Assembly: GCA_910586215.1 (NCBI GenBank)
Contig: CAJUGH010000010.1
Location: forward strand, 1-64,000
Length of the DNA stretch: 64,000 nt
Direction of reading: 5' to 3'
Origin: an uncultured Acetatifactor sp.
GTDB lineage: Bacteria; Bacillota; Clostridia; Lachnospirales; Lachnospiraceae
Below are positions 1 to 8,641 of the stretch, one piece after another (within the stretch, counting starts at the first letter, position 1; each line of letters starts with the position of its first letter). The position numbers were made by a program, and so were the translations under genes. The notes under the pieces were generated by a model that saw nothing but the letters and a program-made list of their open reading frames with translations, was not told the origin of the DNA and did not search any database.

Positions 1-55
1 TCTTACCAAAAAGGAGCCATTTTTTACCAAAGACACAAACTTTTTTACACTACCT

Positions 56-556
56 ATGGAAGAAAAGACGGATAAATTAAGATATAGTGTCTCCATAAAA
101 AAATCATATAAAATATTTTTTATGATTTGTGTAATTATCTCTTTCATCATGGCGATATGGTGTCCTGCCTTGACTGTCGGAAAATGTGAAACCCTATCTG
201 ATTATATGGCGGTGGTTTTTGCTGTTTTCTTCTGCGTATTTTGTAGTTGTCTGGGAATAAATAAAATCAAAAAAAGGGTGGATATACATAATGGGAAGGT
301 GTTATACTATAACGCCCTATGTAAAAGGGAATACGGGATATCACATATCCGCAGTTCAATTACAAAGGAAGAATACATCCATATGAAACGTGGAAATGGG
401 CTTTCAACATCCAGTTGGGACAAAGTAACGGCATTTTATGATGCATATGGAAAAAAGCTGTTTCGTTTTGGACTGGCCTATAATAATGTGGAACAGTTGA
501 AGAAGGATGTTGAAAATACCCAAAAAAGTATCAGAAAGAATCAAAAACAAAAATAG
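56..556 (+). CDS. hypothetical two-TM membrane protein, possibly 5' partial
   Basis: Unrecognised protein of at least 166 residues. Two hydrophobic segments are visible (about residues 18-41 and 49-66), followed by a soluble basic C-terminal part of about 100 residues with a beta-rich look (KVLYYNALCKREYGI), reminiscent of small bacterial PH-like membrane proteins; this resemblance is inference. The chosen ATG has no ribosome binding site at a normal distance, and the frame stays open to the left edge of the window, so the real start may lie outside it. Codon use is much richer in A and T than in the following genes, which suggests a different history. No terminator is seen before the next promoter. 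Confidence 0.55.
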   Translation: MEEKTDKLRYSVSIKKSYKIFFMICVIISFIMAIWCPALTVGKCETLSDYMAVVFAVFFCVFCSCLGINKIKKRVDIHNGKVLYYNALCKREYGISHIRSSITKEEYIHMKRGNGLSTSSWDKVTAFYDAYGKKLFRFGLAYNNVEQLKKDVENTQKSIRKNQKQK

Positions 557-589
557 AAGAGAATTTCATCTGGTGTCCAGAAAATAAAG

Positions 590-645
590 TTGACAAACAC
601 TGACTACAGATGTAGGATATAAATAGAACCTACATCTGTAGTCAG
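590..645 (+). promoter_or_regulatory. blaI promoter with twin BlaI-type operators
   Basis: A sigma-A promoter TTGACA (590-595), 17-bp spacer, TAGGAT (613-618) is overlapped by a perfect 17-bp inverted repeat (600-616 and 629-645, 12-nt centre). Each arm holds a TACA-N2-TGTA dyad (TACAGATGTA at 605-614, TACATCTGTA at 631-640), the half-site pattern known for BlaI/MecI/CopY repressors. The left dyad covers the spacer and -10, so binding should block transcription of the blaI-like gene downstream: autorepression. Confidence 0.85.
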
Positions 646-743
646 CATTTGTATAAGCTATAGGATGCTACAGAAGATACGGAAGAAAGGTATATGGACC
701 CTATGATACAGAGAGACAGACAGGGAGACAAGGAGGAACCCCG

Positions 744-1136
744 ATGGACAATCGAATTACGGAGAGCGAATGGCAGTTGATGGAACTGGTATGGCAGGGG
801 ATTGTAACCCAGCCCCAGATGATGGAAAGGCTTGGAAAAAAATGGAACAAGAATACGGTACATACTTTTCTGTCCAGGCTATGTGCAAAGGGTTTTCTGG
901 CGGTGGACAGAGAAGTTGTTCCCCACGTCTACCAGGCCTTGGTATCCAGGGAGGACTGTGAGAGGCAGGAGCGGCAGAATTTCCTGCAGAAAATATACCG
1001 GGGCAGTGTGGGGAACATGGTGGCGGCCTTTGTACAGGACGGACAGTTATCCCAGGGGGAAATAGACAGGCTGCAGAAGCTGCTGGAGGATGCAAGGCCA
1101 GGTAGGGATATGCCAGGGGAGCCGAAGGGGCAGTAG
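744..1136 (+). CDS. blaI: BlaI/MecI/CopY family transcriptional repressor
   Basis: 130-residue winged-helix repressor of the BlaI/MecI family, close to the usual family length. It begins with the typical ITESEWQLMELVW and has the recognition-helix region NKNTVHTFLSRLCAKG, then a dimerisation tail (FLQKIYRGS...LSQGEIDRLQKLL). The segment aligned by eye with the BlaI cleavage site of staphylococci reads AAFVQD, so the usual Asn before the scissile bond is replaced by Ala. The ribosome binding site AGGAGG lies 7 nt before the ATG. It sits behind twin TACA/TGTA operators and just upstream of an M56 sensor-protease gene, the standard BlaI-BlaR1 order. No beta-lactamase gene is nearby, so the controlled target is unknown. 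Confidence 0.88.
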   Translation: MDNRITESEWQLMELVWQGIVTQPQMMERLGKKWNKNTVHTFLSRLCAKGFLAVDREVVPHVYQALVSREDCERQERQNFLQKIYRGSVGNMVAAFVQDGQLSQGEIDRLQKLLEDARPGRDMPGEPKGQ

Positions 1137-1210
1137 GGGTCAAAGAGACAAGGAAGGAGACGGCGTGACAAGGAAGGGACAGGGATACTGACGGAAAGGG
1201 CGGTGTGGGT

Positions 1211-3559
1211 ATGGACATATGGGATATTTATTCCTGGGGGGCGGCAGCTACGGTGGTGGGACTGCTGATCTGGGGGATGAAACTGATCTTCCATGACAAG
1301 CTGGATGCCAGGTGGCATTACTTTATCTGGCTGGTATTGGGGGTAAGGCTTCTGGTGCCGGCAGATTTATCCTGGGTGCGCACACCGGTGTCCATCCTGC
1401 AGGCGATACCTGTGACCCGGTGGGTGAAGATGGCCTCACTGGCAGTGGGAGACCTGTGGCCGGAGGGAGCATCCCGATGGCTTCTGGCGGGGTATCTGGC
1501 AGGGGTGGCAGCACTGGGGGCATATTACCTAATCCTGTGGCTGGCGGTGTGCATCCGGGTATATCGTGCACCGAAGGCACCAAGGGAACTGGCAGTGCAG
1601 GTGGAGGCCATAGCGGCTAAGCGGGGCCTTGCCTCCTGTAAGGATATCCGTGTCCTTCCTGGCAGGACACCTTATATATTTGGCCTGCTCCATCCGGTGC
1701 TGGTGCTCCCTGGGGACTGGGAGCAACTGGAGGAAGGTGTCATTCTCCATGAACTATTGCACAGGAAATACCGGGATGTGGCAGTGAACCTGCTGCTTCA
1801 CATTGTCAGGGTGCTGAACTGGTATAATCCTTTCCTGTGGATGATTACATCTGTGATCCAGAATGACGGGGAAGCACTCTGTGACGAGCGGGTGCTGGAG
1901 TTGCTTATCCATGGAAAAGATATTTTGCAGGGAGGAAGGGACTTCGCCGGGCAGGATCCAGGAGCAGAATCCAATGCGAAAACAGACGGACCTGCAGGTG
2001 TGGAAGTCCGGAACCAGGCAGAGGAAATCGCATATGGATATGGGAGAACCCTGCTTTCCCTGGCAGCAGACAAAAAGGGACAACCTGTGAAAATCGGTAC
2101 CTCCAATCTGGCATCCACATATCGGAACATGCGCACACGGCTTCTGCGTATCCGGGAATTTGACAGGGTTCCCACAAAGATCGGGGTAGTAACGTGCTGC
2201 ATCACGCTTCTGCTGGCCCTGTCCGGGATTGGCAATGTGGAGGAGGGGAATCTTGCCCTGCCCATGATCCGGTCCGGACGGGACCTGGATCTTGCCCTGC
2301 TCCAGGCCAGATGTTATGAGGCGGCCACTCCCCAGGAAGCTGTCTATCTGTTCCTGCGGACCCTGCAGGAAGGCAATGTAATCTACCATATGGCAGTATT
2401 GCCAGAAGGGCAGATAGCAGTCTATGGGGACCATGTGCGGGCATGGTACAGGGAGGGATGCCTGGATGAGGCAGGCCGACTGTCTGGTGAAGGGGGAGAT
2501 ATTTTTGCAGGCATGAGGGCAGATATCCAGGGATTTGGTATCTACAATCTGTGGCAGGACGGAGAGCGGGGTGGGGCCGAAGTCTGCATCCGGATGCGCA
2601 GAGGATGGGATCCTGGCGTGCCGGATGCAGGGGGAGAGGCCTGTGTGGGCAGGACACCTGGCAGTCAAGGTCTGGACACATCGGGACACAGGGAAGGAAG
2701 CGCTGGTGGGGATGGCGCAGGCCGAAAGGAAGGCAGCCGCGCACCAGAGGACTGTCTGATAGTGGAACTGGACCTGGTGAAGGAAGAGGGATGGAAGGTG
2801 ATTCCACGGGAACTAGATACAGGGAACCAGGAAAGTTACCGGCCTCCCGCCCTGGTGGAGTCCAGGGCACAGACGGGGGATTTCCTGGTGGAGATGGTAG
2901 GATACCAGGAAGGGTATTTTGACAGTCTTGGGGTGTCTGACCGAGGGATGCATACACTTTCCTGGACGGGGAGTGGACAGCAGGAATCCTGGCAGGAACG
3001 GTACCCTAAGGATTTCTCTGTGGAATATCAGATGAAGGAAGTCTGGGTGACCTGTCTGCAGAAGGAGGCCCTGGAAGGAGCCGGCCAGGTGCGCCTGGAG
3101 GTGTATTCCTGCCTGGAAAACGCCAAAGGAGACTTGCCCATGGAAGGAAGTACATCGGAAGGGTACTGGCCTACCCAGGAAGAACTGGCCCGCCTGTCCG
3201 GAGATCCTTACGTGGCCAGCTATACGGGATCCGGCGGCAGTGACAGCGCAGGAAACGGATATGTGGTGCTGACCGGGGAGGCATTGGAAATATTCCGGGC
3301 AGGGGAACCTGTGCTGGTCTTCGGCGGGAGTGTCTGGCAGGAGGGAAAGGAGAATGGCTGGAAGCCAGGCATGGAACCGGAAGGCTATATAAGGATCCTG
3401 GCAGACGGAGCGGTGGTAGCGGAAGGCTATACGGGGAAAGCCAGTATAGAGGAAAGCAGTGCAGGGGAAGGCCATGCAGGAAAAGCCGGTATAGAGGAAG
3501 GTTATGCAGGGGAAGGCCATACGGGAAAAGCCAGTGCAGGGGAATCCGGCAGCCAGTGA
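1211..3559 (+). CDS. M56 family (BlaR1-like) membrane metalloprotease with long extracytoplasmic tail
   Basis: About 782 residues, much longer than BlaR1 (about 600). Four hydrophobic segments fit the M56 layout: roughly residues 8-25, 36-52, 90-117 and 320-336. The zinc protease motif HELLH is at about residue 180 and a downstream EALCDER can supply the third ligand. In the known family the protease cleaves the partner BlaI repressor when an outer sensor domain binds its ligand. The C-terminal 440 residues do not look like a penicillin-binding domain; they contain a Gly/Arg-rich stretch (about 452-515) and end in a 15-residue tandem repeat. ATG 1211 is preferred because the GAAAGGG site lies 10 nt upstream; a GTG at 1205 is the alternative. 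The ligand is unknown. Confidence 0.8.
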   Translation: MDIWDIYSWGAAATVVGLLIWGMKLIFHDKLDARWHYFIWLVLGVRLLVPADLSWVRTPVSILQAIPVTRWVKMASLAVGDLWPEGASRWLLAGYLAGVAALGAYYLILWLAVCIRVYRAPKAPRELAVQVEAIAAKRGLASCKDIRVLPGRTPYIFGLLHPVLVLPGDWEQLEEGVILHELLHRKYRDVAVNLLLHIVRVLNWYNPFLWMITSVIQNDGEALCDERVLELLIHGKDILQGGRDFAGQDPGAESNAKTDGPAGVEVRNQAEEIAYGYGRTLLSLAADKKGQPVKIGTSNLASTYRNMRTRLLRIREFDRVPTKIGVVTCCITLLLALSGIGNVEEGNLALPMIRSGRDLDLALLQARCYEAATPQEAVYLFLRTLQEGNVIYHMAVLPEGQIAVYGDHVRAWYREGCLDEAGRLSGEGGDIFAGMRADIQGFGIYNLWQDGERGGAEVCIRMRRGWDPGVPDAGGEACVGRTPGSQGLDTSGHREGSAGGDGAGRKEGSRAPEDCLIVELDLVKEEGWKVIPRELDTGNQESYRPPALVESRAQTGDFLVEMVGYQEGYFDSLGVSDRGMHTLSWTGSGQQESWQERYPKDFSVEYQMKEVWVTCLQKEALEGAGQVRLEVYSCLENAKGDLPMEGSTSEGYWPTQEELARLSGDPYVASYTGSGGSDSAGNGYVVLTGEALEIFRAGEPVLVFGGSVWQEGKENGWKPGMEPEGYIRILADGAVVAEGYTGKASIEESSAGEGHAGKAGIEEGYAGEGHTGKASAGESGSQ
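3434..3547 (+). repeat. 45-bp in-frame tandem repeat at the end of the M56 gene
   Basis: Two full copies and one partial copy of a 45-bp unit start at 3434, 3479 and 3524. They encode 15-residue repeats: GKASIEESSAGEGHA, GKAGIEEGYAGEGHT, then GKASAGESG. The repeats form the extreme C-terminus of the M56 protein, and their number could vary by slippage. Confidence 0.9.
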
Positions 3560-3622
3560 TGGCGGAGAAAGCAGGCAAAGGGAAAGCAGTATGGAAAAAG
3601 GCCGTGCAAAGGAGGGAAACAG

Positions 3623-4249
3623 ATGGAGCGGAAGGCATTAAACTGGATGAAACTGGGACTCATATGCTGCTGTGTGCATGTGAAGCTGGGAGGGCTGGAA
3701 CTGCTGCCGGAATTTGTGGGGTTCGGGATGCTGCTTGCGGCTATCCGCTGCCACAGCCACCGGACGGAGACAGAGAGGCGGATGGAGCCGTTCCTGCTGG
3801 TGCTTCTGATCTACAGTCTGGTGGGCTGGCTGCTTTCCTTAAGTGGGGGAGGCATGCAGGGCCAGGGCCTAGCGATAGGCCAGGGCATGGCAGCAGGGCA
3901 AAACATAGCGGCAGGTCAGGGCATGACAGCAGGCCAGGGGGTATGTGTATGGCTGTCCGGCATCCATGGAAACGGGGTGGTGCGTCTCCTGGTCAATGTG
4001 ATCAACCTGTATGCGTTCTATGTGCTGGCCGGGGAGGTAAGGAAGCGGATTCAGGAGGCCCAGCCCCAGACAGCGCGGCAACTGGGATGCCTGAGGGTCT
4101 GGGCAGTGGTGCTGCTGACAGTTGGATTTCTGACGACGCCTTATAACATTACATGGCTAGGAATCCTGTTGGTGTTGATGACGCTAGGCCTGCTGGCAGT
4201 AACCCTGGTGGTGTTGTGGCAGATACAGCCGGTACCGGAGGAATCATGA
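3623..4249 (+). CDS. hypothetical multi-TM membrane protein, third gene of the blaI-like operon
   Basis: 208-residue unrecognised membrane protein with hydrophobic segments at about residues 27-41, 55-72, 125-137, 155-171 and 175-199. Between the second and third segments lies a 27-residue tandem repeat of the type GQGMAA. The ribosome binding site AAAGGAGG is about 7 nt before the ATG, and the gene starts 63 nt after the M56 stop, so it is probably co-transcribed with the repressor and protease. An overlapping frame (3556-4146) is open too, but its product is Gly/Arg-rich without domains. A role as a partner or target of the M56 system is inference from position only. Confidence 0.65.
   Translation: MERKALNWMKLGLICCCVHVKLGGLELLPEFVGFGMLLAAIRCHSHRTETERRMEPFLLVLLIYSLVGWLLSLSGGGMQGQGLAIGQGMAAGQNIAAGQGMTAGQGVCVWLSGIHGNGVVRLLVNVINLYAFYVLAGEVRKRIQEAQPQTARQLGCLRVWAVVLLTVGFLTTPYNITWLGILLVLMTLGLLAVTLVVLWQIQPVPEES
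3860..3940 (+). repeat. 18-bp in-frame tandem repeat
   Basis: Four 18-bp units start at 3860, 3878, 3896 and 3914, with a partial fifth. They encode GQGLAI, GQGMAA, GQNIAA, GQGMTA, GQG in a loop of the membrane protein 3623-4249. Confidence 0.85.
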
Positions 4250-4333
4250 TAAAATGGGCATGACGTGTCAAAGCAATATATTGATGGCGCAAATCGATAT
4301 ACAAAAATATCTACAACAGCAGACTGGCTGATA

Positions 4334-4387
4334 AAAAGTGCCACACTGGTCCGCGGATTTTCCGCGGCTGCCAGGTGTGGCACTTTT
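4334..4387. terminator. bidirectional terminator between the blaI-like operon and typA
   Basis: A 13-bp perfect stem (AAAAGTGCCACAC at 4334-4346 with its complement at 4375-4387) plus an inner CCGCGG palindrome. The arms begin with A-run and end with T-run, so it can act in both directions. It lies between convergent genes. Confidence 0.85.
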
Positions 4388-4418
4388 GTGGTTCACAGGG
4401 ACCGTGCTTGGGATAGCC

Positions 4419-6251
4419 CTATTTTTTCATGGCAGAGCGCTTCCTCAAGGTGGGATCCAGGATCTTCTTACGGATCCGGAGGCTCTGTGGTGTCACTTCC
4501 AGTAGTTCATCCGTGTCGATGAAGTCCAGGGCCTGCTCCAGGGACAGGATCCTGGGCGGGGTCAGGCGCAGGGCCTCATCCGCACTGGAAGAGCGGGTGT
4601 TGGTGAGCTGCTTTTTCTTGCATACATTTACCTCAATGTCCTCACTGCGTCCTGTCTGGCCGATTACCATGCCGGCATATACCTTCTCCCCTGGTCCCAG
4701 GAACAAGGTACCTCTCTCCTGGGCATTGAACAGACCATAGGTGATGGTCTCCCCGGCCTCGAAGGCGATGAGGGAACCCTGTTTCCGATACTGGATGTCG
4801 CCCTTGTAGGGGGCATAGCCATCGAAAATGGTATTCATGATGCCGTTTCCTTTGGTATCCGTGAGGAACTCCCCCCGATAGCCGATGAGTCCCCTGGCAG
4901 GGATGGAGAATTCCAGCCGGGTATAGGTGCCTCCGGAGAGGGTTCCCATGTTGCGCAGTTCCCCTTTCCGCTGGCCCAGCTTCTCGATGACTGCCCCGGC
5001 AAATTCATTGGGAACATCGATGTAGCACAGTTCCATCGGCTCGGTGCGTTTCCCGGATTCGTCTGTTTGGTAGAGGACTTCAGCCTTACTCACGGCGAAC
5101 TCATAGCCTTCCCTGCGCATGTTTTCGATGAGCACGGACAGGTGCAGTTCCCCTCTTCCGGATACCTTGAAACATTCGGTGGTATCGGTTTCTTCCACCC
5201 TGAGGGACACATCCGTATTCAGTTCCCTGAAGAGCCGGTCCCGGATATGCCTGCTGGTTACGTATTTTCCCTCTTGACCTGCAAGGGGGGAATCGTTTAC
5301 TATAAATTGCATGGCAATGGTTGGCTCGCTGATCTTCTGGAAGGGGATGGGCAGGATGCACTCCGGGGAACACAGGGTGTCCCCGATGTGGATGTCACTG
5401 ATCCCGGAGATGGCCACAATGGAACCGATTCCGGCTTCCTTCACCTCCACCCGCTCTAAGCCGTTGAACTCATAGAGTTTGCTGACTTTCACTTTCAAGT
5501 GCTTGTCAGGCTCATGGTGGTTGCAGATTACCACCTCCTGGTTCACGCGGATGATGCCATTGTCCACCTTGCCCACGCCTACGCGGCCCACATACTCATT
5601 GTAATCAATGGTGCTGATGAGCACCTGGGTCGCCGCATCGGGATCCCCTTCCGGCGCAGGAATGTAGTTCACAATGGTCTCGAAGAGAGGTTCCATGCTG
5701 TCTCCCGGCTGTCCTGCGTCCAGGGAAGCCACGCCTGCCTTGGCGGAAGCGTATACAAAGGGGCAGTCCAGCTGGGCATCATCGGCATCCAGTTCCAGGA
5801 ACAGTTCCAGTACTTCCTCCACCACCTCGTCCGGGCGTGCTTCCGGGCGGTCAATTTTGTTGATGCAGACGATGACGGGAAGTTTCAGTTCCAGGGCCTT
5901 GCGCAGCACGAATTTCGTCTGGGGCATGGCACCCTCAAAGGCATCCACTACCAGGATGACCCCGTTTACCATCTTCAGCACCCGTTCCACCTCGCCGCCG
6001 AAATCCGCGTGGCCCGGGGTGTCAATGATGTTGATCTTGGTACCCTTGTACATGACGGCAGTATTTTTGGACAGGATGGTGATACCGCGTTCCCTTTCGA
6101 TATCATTGGAGTCCATGACGCGCTCTGCCACTGCCTGGCCTTCCCGGAATACGCCGCTTTGTCTGAGCAGCCCGTCCACCAGGGTTGTCTTGCCGTGATC
6201 CACATGGGCGATAATAGCAACATTTCTTACATCTTCTCTTTTTTGATTCAT
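4419..6251 (-). CDS. typA: ribosome-associated GTPase BipA/TypA
   Basis: 610-residue translational GTPase of the BipA/TypA family, full length. The N-terminus carries all G motifs: AHVDHGKTT (G1), RGITI (G2), DTPGHAD (G3), NKID (G4) and a SAKAG-type G5. EF-G-like domains II, III and V and the family-specific C-terminus ([18 protein letters not shown]) follow. The protein acts on the ribosome in 50S assembly and stress adaptation in other bacteria. It is monocistronic: a terminator follows it and a promoter lies about 320 nt upstream, leaving a long leader. The start is fixed by the conserved N-terminus; the AAAGG-type ribosome binding site is mediocre. Confidence 0.97.
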   Translation of the reverse strand: MNQKREDVRNVAIIAHVDHGKTTLVDGLLRQSGVFREGQAVAERVMDSNDIERERGITILSKNTAVMYKGTKINIIDTPGHADFGGEVERVLKMVNGVILVVDAFEGAMPQTKFVLRKALELKLPVIVCINKIDRPEARPDEVVEEVLELFLELDADDAQLDCPFVYASAKAGVASLDAGQPGDSMEPLFETIVNYIPAPEGDPDAATQVLISTIDYNEYVGRVGVGKVDNGIIRVNQEVVICNHHEPDKHLKVKVSKLYEFNGLERVEVKEAGIGSIVAISGISDIHIGDTLCSPECILPIPFQKISEPTIAMQFIVNDSPLAGQEGKYVTSRHIRDRLFRELNTDVSLRVEETDTTECFKVSGRGELHLSVLIENMRREGYEFAVSKAEVLYQTDESGKRTEPMELCYIDVPNEFAGAVIEKLGQRKGELRNMGTLSGGTYTRLEFSIPARGLIGYRGEFLTDTKGNGIMNTIFDGYAPYKGDIQYRKQGSLIAFEAGETITYGLFNAQERGTLFLGPGEKVYAGMVIGQTGRSEDIEVNVCKKKQLTNTRSSSADEALRLTPPRILSLEQALDFIDTDELLEVTPQSLRIRKKILDPTLRKRSAMKK

Positions 6252-6565
6252 ACCTGTTTCTATGCCTTTCTAGAGCGTTAAAATGAGGATGGCCGCCAGG
6301 GCCCCCTTTTATGCACAGGCCCGCTGGAAGCCTGCCGTGGAAACGGCATGGGGACTGCGCGGCGAGCAGGACGAAAGTCTTCACTGCCCGGTTACCCGTG
6401 GGCTGACTGGCCTGCTGTCCTTTGTGCTGTATCGCGGAAATGCCTGTCCGCAGTACGGCCTGTCTGGCAGATGCTTCTGCCCATGCATACATATTGTCGT
6501 TTGAAACGGATAGAAGTCGGAATTTGTGCCGACCTGTCTATGGATTCTTTCCCTAAATCCCAAAC
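6252..6565 (-). other. long structured 5' leader of typA
   Basis: The 314 nt between the typA promoter and its start codon contain no convincing gene. At least three stem-loops are visible: GTCGG...CCGAC (6516-6533), GGCAGA-N4-TCTGCC (6466-6481) and GCCGT-N4-ACGGC (6334-6347). I recognise no known riboswitch or housekeeping RNA. A cis-regulatory RNA is possible but unproven. Confidence 0.4.
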
Positions 6566-6571
6566 TGCTAC

Positions 6572-6600
6572 AGTATAGCACTTATTTTTCTGGGATGCAA
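6572..6600 (-). promoter_or_regulatory. typA promoter
   Basis: Read on the minus strand: TTGCAT (6600-6595), 17-bp spacer, TATACT (6577-6572). Transcription would start near 6565, about 314 nt before the typA start codon. Confidence 0.75.
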
Positions 6601-6815
6601 GTGTTTATCAAGGTTATAGGGAGATACAATTGTTTAAACGTCTAAAAATAGATGAAAACAAAAGGAAAAGACGCAAAAAATGTCGATATGCGCGATGGAA
6701 AGTTGTACTAAAGTACTGGTAAATATTGTATATATAGTAGTATCCACCCGCAATCTAATTCCTTTATCAGGTGGTGTTACTGGAAAAAGTCTTAGAGTAA
6801 GAAGGGAGAACGAAA

Positions 6816-7472
6816 ATGACGGATAAGGTAATTGAAAACAATCAGGTAACGGTGATGGGAGAGGTCGTGAGTGGTTTCTCCTACAGTCATCAGATTTTCG
6901 GAGAGGGATTTTACATGGTGGATGTCAGATGCAAACGGCTCAGTGAGAGTTACGACACGATTCCCGTGATGGTGTCGGAACGCCTGCTGGATGTGACTGC
7001 GGACTATGTGGGACAGTTGATCTGCGTCAGCGGCCAGTTCCGTTCCTACAACCGCCATGAGGAGCGCAGGAACCGGCTGGTCCTGTCTGTGTTCGCCAGG
7101 GAGGTGAGCTTCCTGGAGGAAGTGGAGGAGAGTTCCAAGACCAACCAGATCTTCCTGGACGGTTATATCTGTAAGGAGCCGATCTACCGCAAGACCCCTC
7201 TGGGCAGGGAGATTGCAGATCTTCTGCTGGCTGTGAACAGGCCTTACGGGAAATCGGACTATATCCCCTGTATCTGCTGGGGCAGGAATGCCCGTTATGC
7301 CAGCACTTTCAAGGTGGGTGACCGCTGCGCAGTCTGGGGCAGGATCCAGAGCCGCGAGTACATGAAAAAGCTTGACGAAGAGAATGTGGAGAAGAGAGTA
7401 GCCTTTGAAGTGTCCGTGAGCAAGCTGGAAATGATGGAAGGAGAAGAGGAGATAGCAGAAGTAGAAGAATAA
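6816..7472 (+). CDS. single-stranded DNA-binding-like OB-fold protein
   Basis: 218 residues in two SSB-like OB-fold halves. The first (about 8-100) contains QVTVMGEVVSGF...VSGQFRSYN; the second (about 108-205) contains TNQIFLDGYICKEPIYRKTPLGREIADLLLAVNR...YIPCICWGRNA, the pattern of SSB strands (TPxGxxxxxFxLAVNR, YxxIxxWG). It is twice the usual OB length and lacks the acidic SSB C-terminal tip, ending instead in an acidic EEEIAEVEE. The ribosome binding site AAGGGAG is 7 nt upstream. Likely an SSB paralogue binding single-stranded DNA; whether it works in replication, repair or competence is not shown here. Confidence 0.7.
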   Translation: MTDKVIENNQVTVMGEVVSGFSYSHQIFGEGFYMVDVRCKRLSESYDTIPVMVSERLLDVTADYVGQLICVSGQFRSYNRHEERRNRLVLSVFAREVSFLEEVEESSKTNQIFLDGYICKEPIYRKTPLGREIADLLLAVNRPYGKSDYIPCICWGRNARYASTFKVGDRCAVWGRIQSREYMKKLDEENVEKRVAFEVSVSKLEMMEGEEEIAEVEE

Positions 7473-7563
7473 TTTGCCAAATCTGCGCAGATGTGCTATT
7501 TTATTAATAGATAGATGGACAGGTCCCCAGACGGATCCTGTTCAGGGGAAAATGAGGTGCAGT

Positions 7564-8061
7564 ATGGCAAAAGGATCAATCTATATCTATACAGGAGACG
7601 GAAGGGGGAAGTCGCCAGCGGCCATGGGACGTGCTGTGCAGGCGGCAGCAGAAGGGAAGCAGGTGATGATCATCCAGTTCCTGAAGGGGAAGGGACTGGG
7701 GGATTCGGATTTTGTCCGGAGGATGGAACCGGAGATCAAGCTGTTTCACTTTGAGAAGTCCGATGAGAATTTTGCCTCCCTTACGGAGGAGAAGCAGCAG
7801 GAAGAGATAGGCAACATCAAAAACGGCATGAATTTTGCCAAAAAGGTGCTTACCACAGGGGAATGTGACCTATTGATCCTGGATGAAGTCCTGGGCGTAC
7901 TGGAGAATGGCATCATCAGTGCGGATGAACTGAAGATGCTGCTGGAATGCAGGGAGGATACAAGCATTATCCTCACTGGTGTGAAGCTGGTGGATGAGAT
8001 CTGTGTGCTGGCAGATGAAGTTTCCAGGATTGAGACGGTCAAATTCAAGGTGTGGGAATAA
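7564..8061 (+). CDS. cobO: corrinoid adenosyltransferase (CobA/CobO/BtuR family)
   Basis: 165-residue P-loop protein of the CobA/CobO/BtuR family, which transfers an adenosyl group from ATP to cob(I)alamin in the cytoplasm. It starts with IYIYTGDGRGKSPAAMG, continues with VMIIQFLKG, and has the Walker B region CDLLILDEVLG and IILTG near the end. The canonical loop is GNGKGKTTAA; here it is GDGRGKSPAA, so the second Thr is Pro and a Lys is Arg. ATG 7564 is chosen because GAGGTG (7554-7559) precedes it and the family begins there; the frame is open 30 codons further upstream. No other cobalamin genes are nearby. Confidence 0.85.
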   Translation: MAKGSIYIYTGDGRGKSPAAMGRAVQAAAEGKQVMIIQFLKGKGLGDSDFVRRMEPEIKLFHFEKSDENFASLTEEKQQEEIGNIKNGMNFAKKVLTTGECDLLILDEVLGVLENGIISADELKMLLECREDTSIILTGVKLVDEICVLADEVSRIETVKFKVWE

Positions 8062-8212
8062 CAAAATGCAGTGGTTTGGCCATCTGTCTGCACCGTTACA
8101 GCAGAAGCAGTCTTAGGTTTGCCACGCAAAAGGCACATGAGAATACCTTGTGGCACTACTCTGTGAAAAGGAACCACCAGTGAACGTAATAGCAAATATG
8201 CGGTAATACACA

Positions 8213-8241
8213 TTGACACATCCCTAAGGAAATGCTATGAT
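8213..8241 (+). promoter_or_regulatory. dapA promoter
   Basis: Near-consensus sigma-A promoter: TTGACA (8213-8218), 17-bp spacer, TATGAT (8236-8241). Transcription would begin near 8248, immediately before the lysine riboswitch. The stretch 8062-8212 before it shows no gene. Confidence 0.85.
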
Positions 8242-8252
8242 TAAACTGTATA

Positions 8253-8425
8253 GGAGATAGAGGTTGCGTTTTTCAAGAGTACCTTCCTTGATGCGGCAGG
8301 CGCAGGGGAGAGGAAGGGAAAGGGACGGACGCCGAAAGGATGGGCTTCCTGGGAGCTTTTCCTTGGGCATACGGTGAAGAACCGTATGACTGTCATCCGT
8401 GGCAGCGGATGGGGCGCTATCGTGA
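8253..8425 (+). promoter_or_regulatory. lysine riboswitch (L box) upstream of dapA
   Basis: Conserved L-box blocks appear in the right order: AGAGGTTGCG (8259-8268) with AAGAGTA shortly after, GGGGAGAGGAAGGGAAAGG, GCCGAAAGGAT (8331-8341), CCTTGGGC, TGACTGTCAT (8387-8396) and a closing GCGCTATCG. In this family lysine binding stabilises a downstream terminator. The aptamer lies between the promoter and an intrinsic terminator in front of dapA, the expected arrangement for feedback by the pathway end product. Confidence 0.93.
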
Positions 8426-8435
8426 AGGATTCATC

Positions 8436-8463
8436 CGCCGGCGCTTTCTATCGCCGGCGTTTT
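8436..8463 (+). terminator. riboswitch expression-platform terminator
   Basis: Perfect 8-bp stem CGCCGGCG (8436-8443) and CGCCGGCG (8452-8459), 8-nt loop, followed by TTTT. It lies directly after the lysine aptamer and about 180 nt before dapA. Confidence 0.88.
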
Positions 8464-8641
8464 GTCTGTGTAACGATGGACAGACGCCGGGCATAAGGTG
8501 TTATTGTTCATTTCGTTCATGGCAGTGAGTGCACCCGGAACGCTATATACAGGTGTTCTGGCCCATGCAGTCTTCGATGGTGCGAGTGAAAAGTAACATC
8601 ACAAGGATACATAGAATAGTCTGTGAAGTGGAGGAAGTAAG

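Noticed and set aside
744..1136. Calling the Asn-Phe at residues 79-80 the BlaI self-cleavage site
   Set aside because: By alignment of the surrounding FLxKxYxG segment the cleavage position falls about 17 residues later, where this protein has Ala-Phe.
1754..2689. 311-codon minus-strand frame inside the M56 protease gene
   Set aside because: Cys/Pro/His-rich random-looking product opposite a clear protease gene.
5499..6281. 260-codon plus-strand frame inside typA
   Set aside because: Antisense to the conserved GTPase domain, no start signals.
8500..8511. Possible left arm (GTTATTGTTCAT) of a dispersed palindrome paired with 8586-8597
   Set aside because: Two mismatches and a spacing larger than in other copies; only the right arm was kept as evidence.
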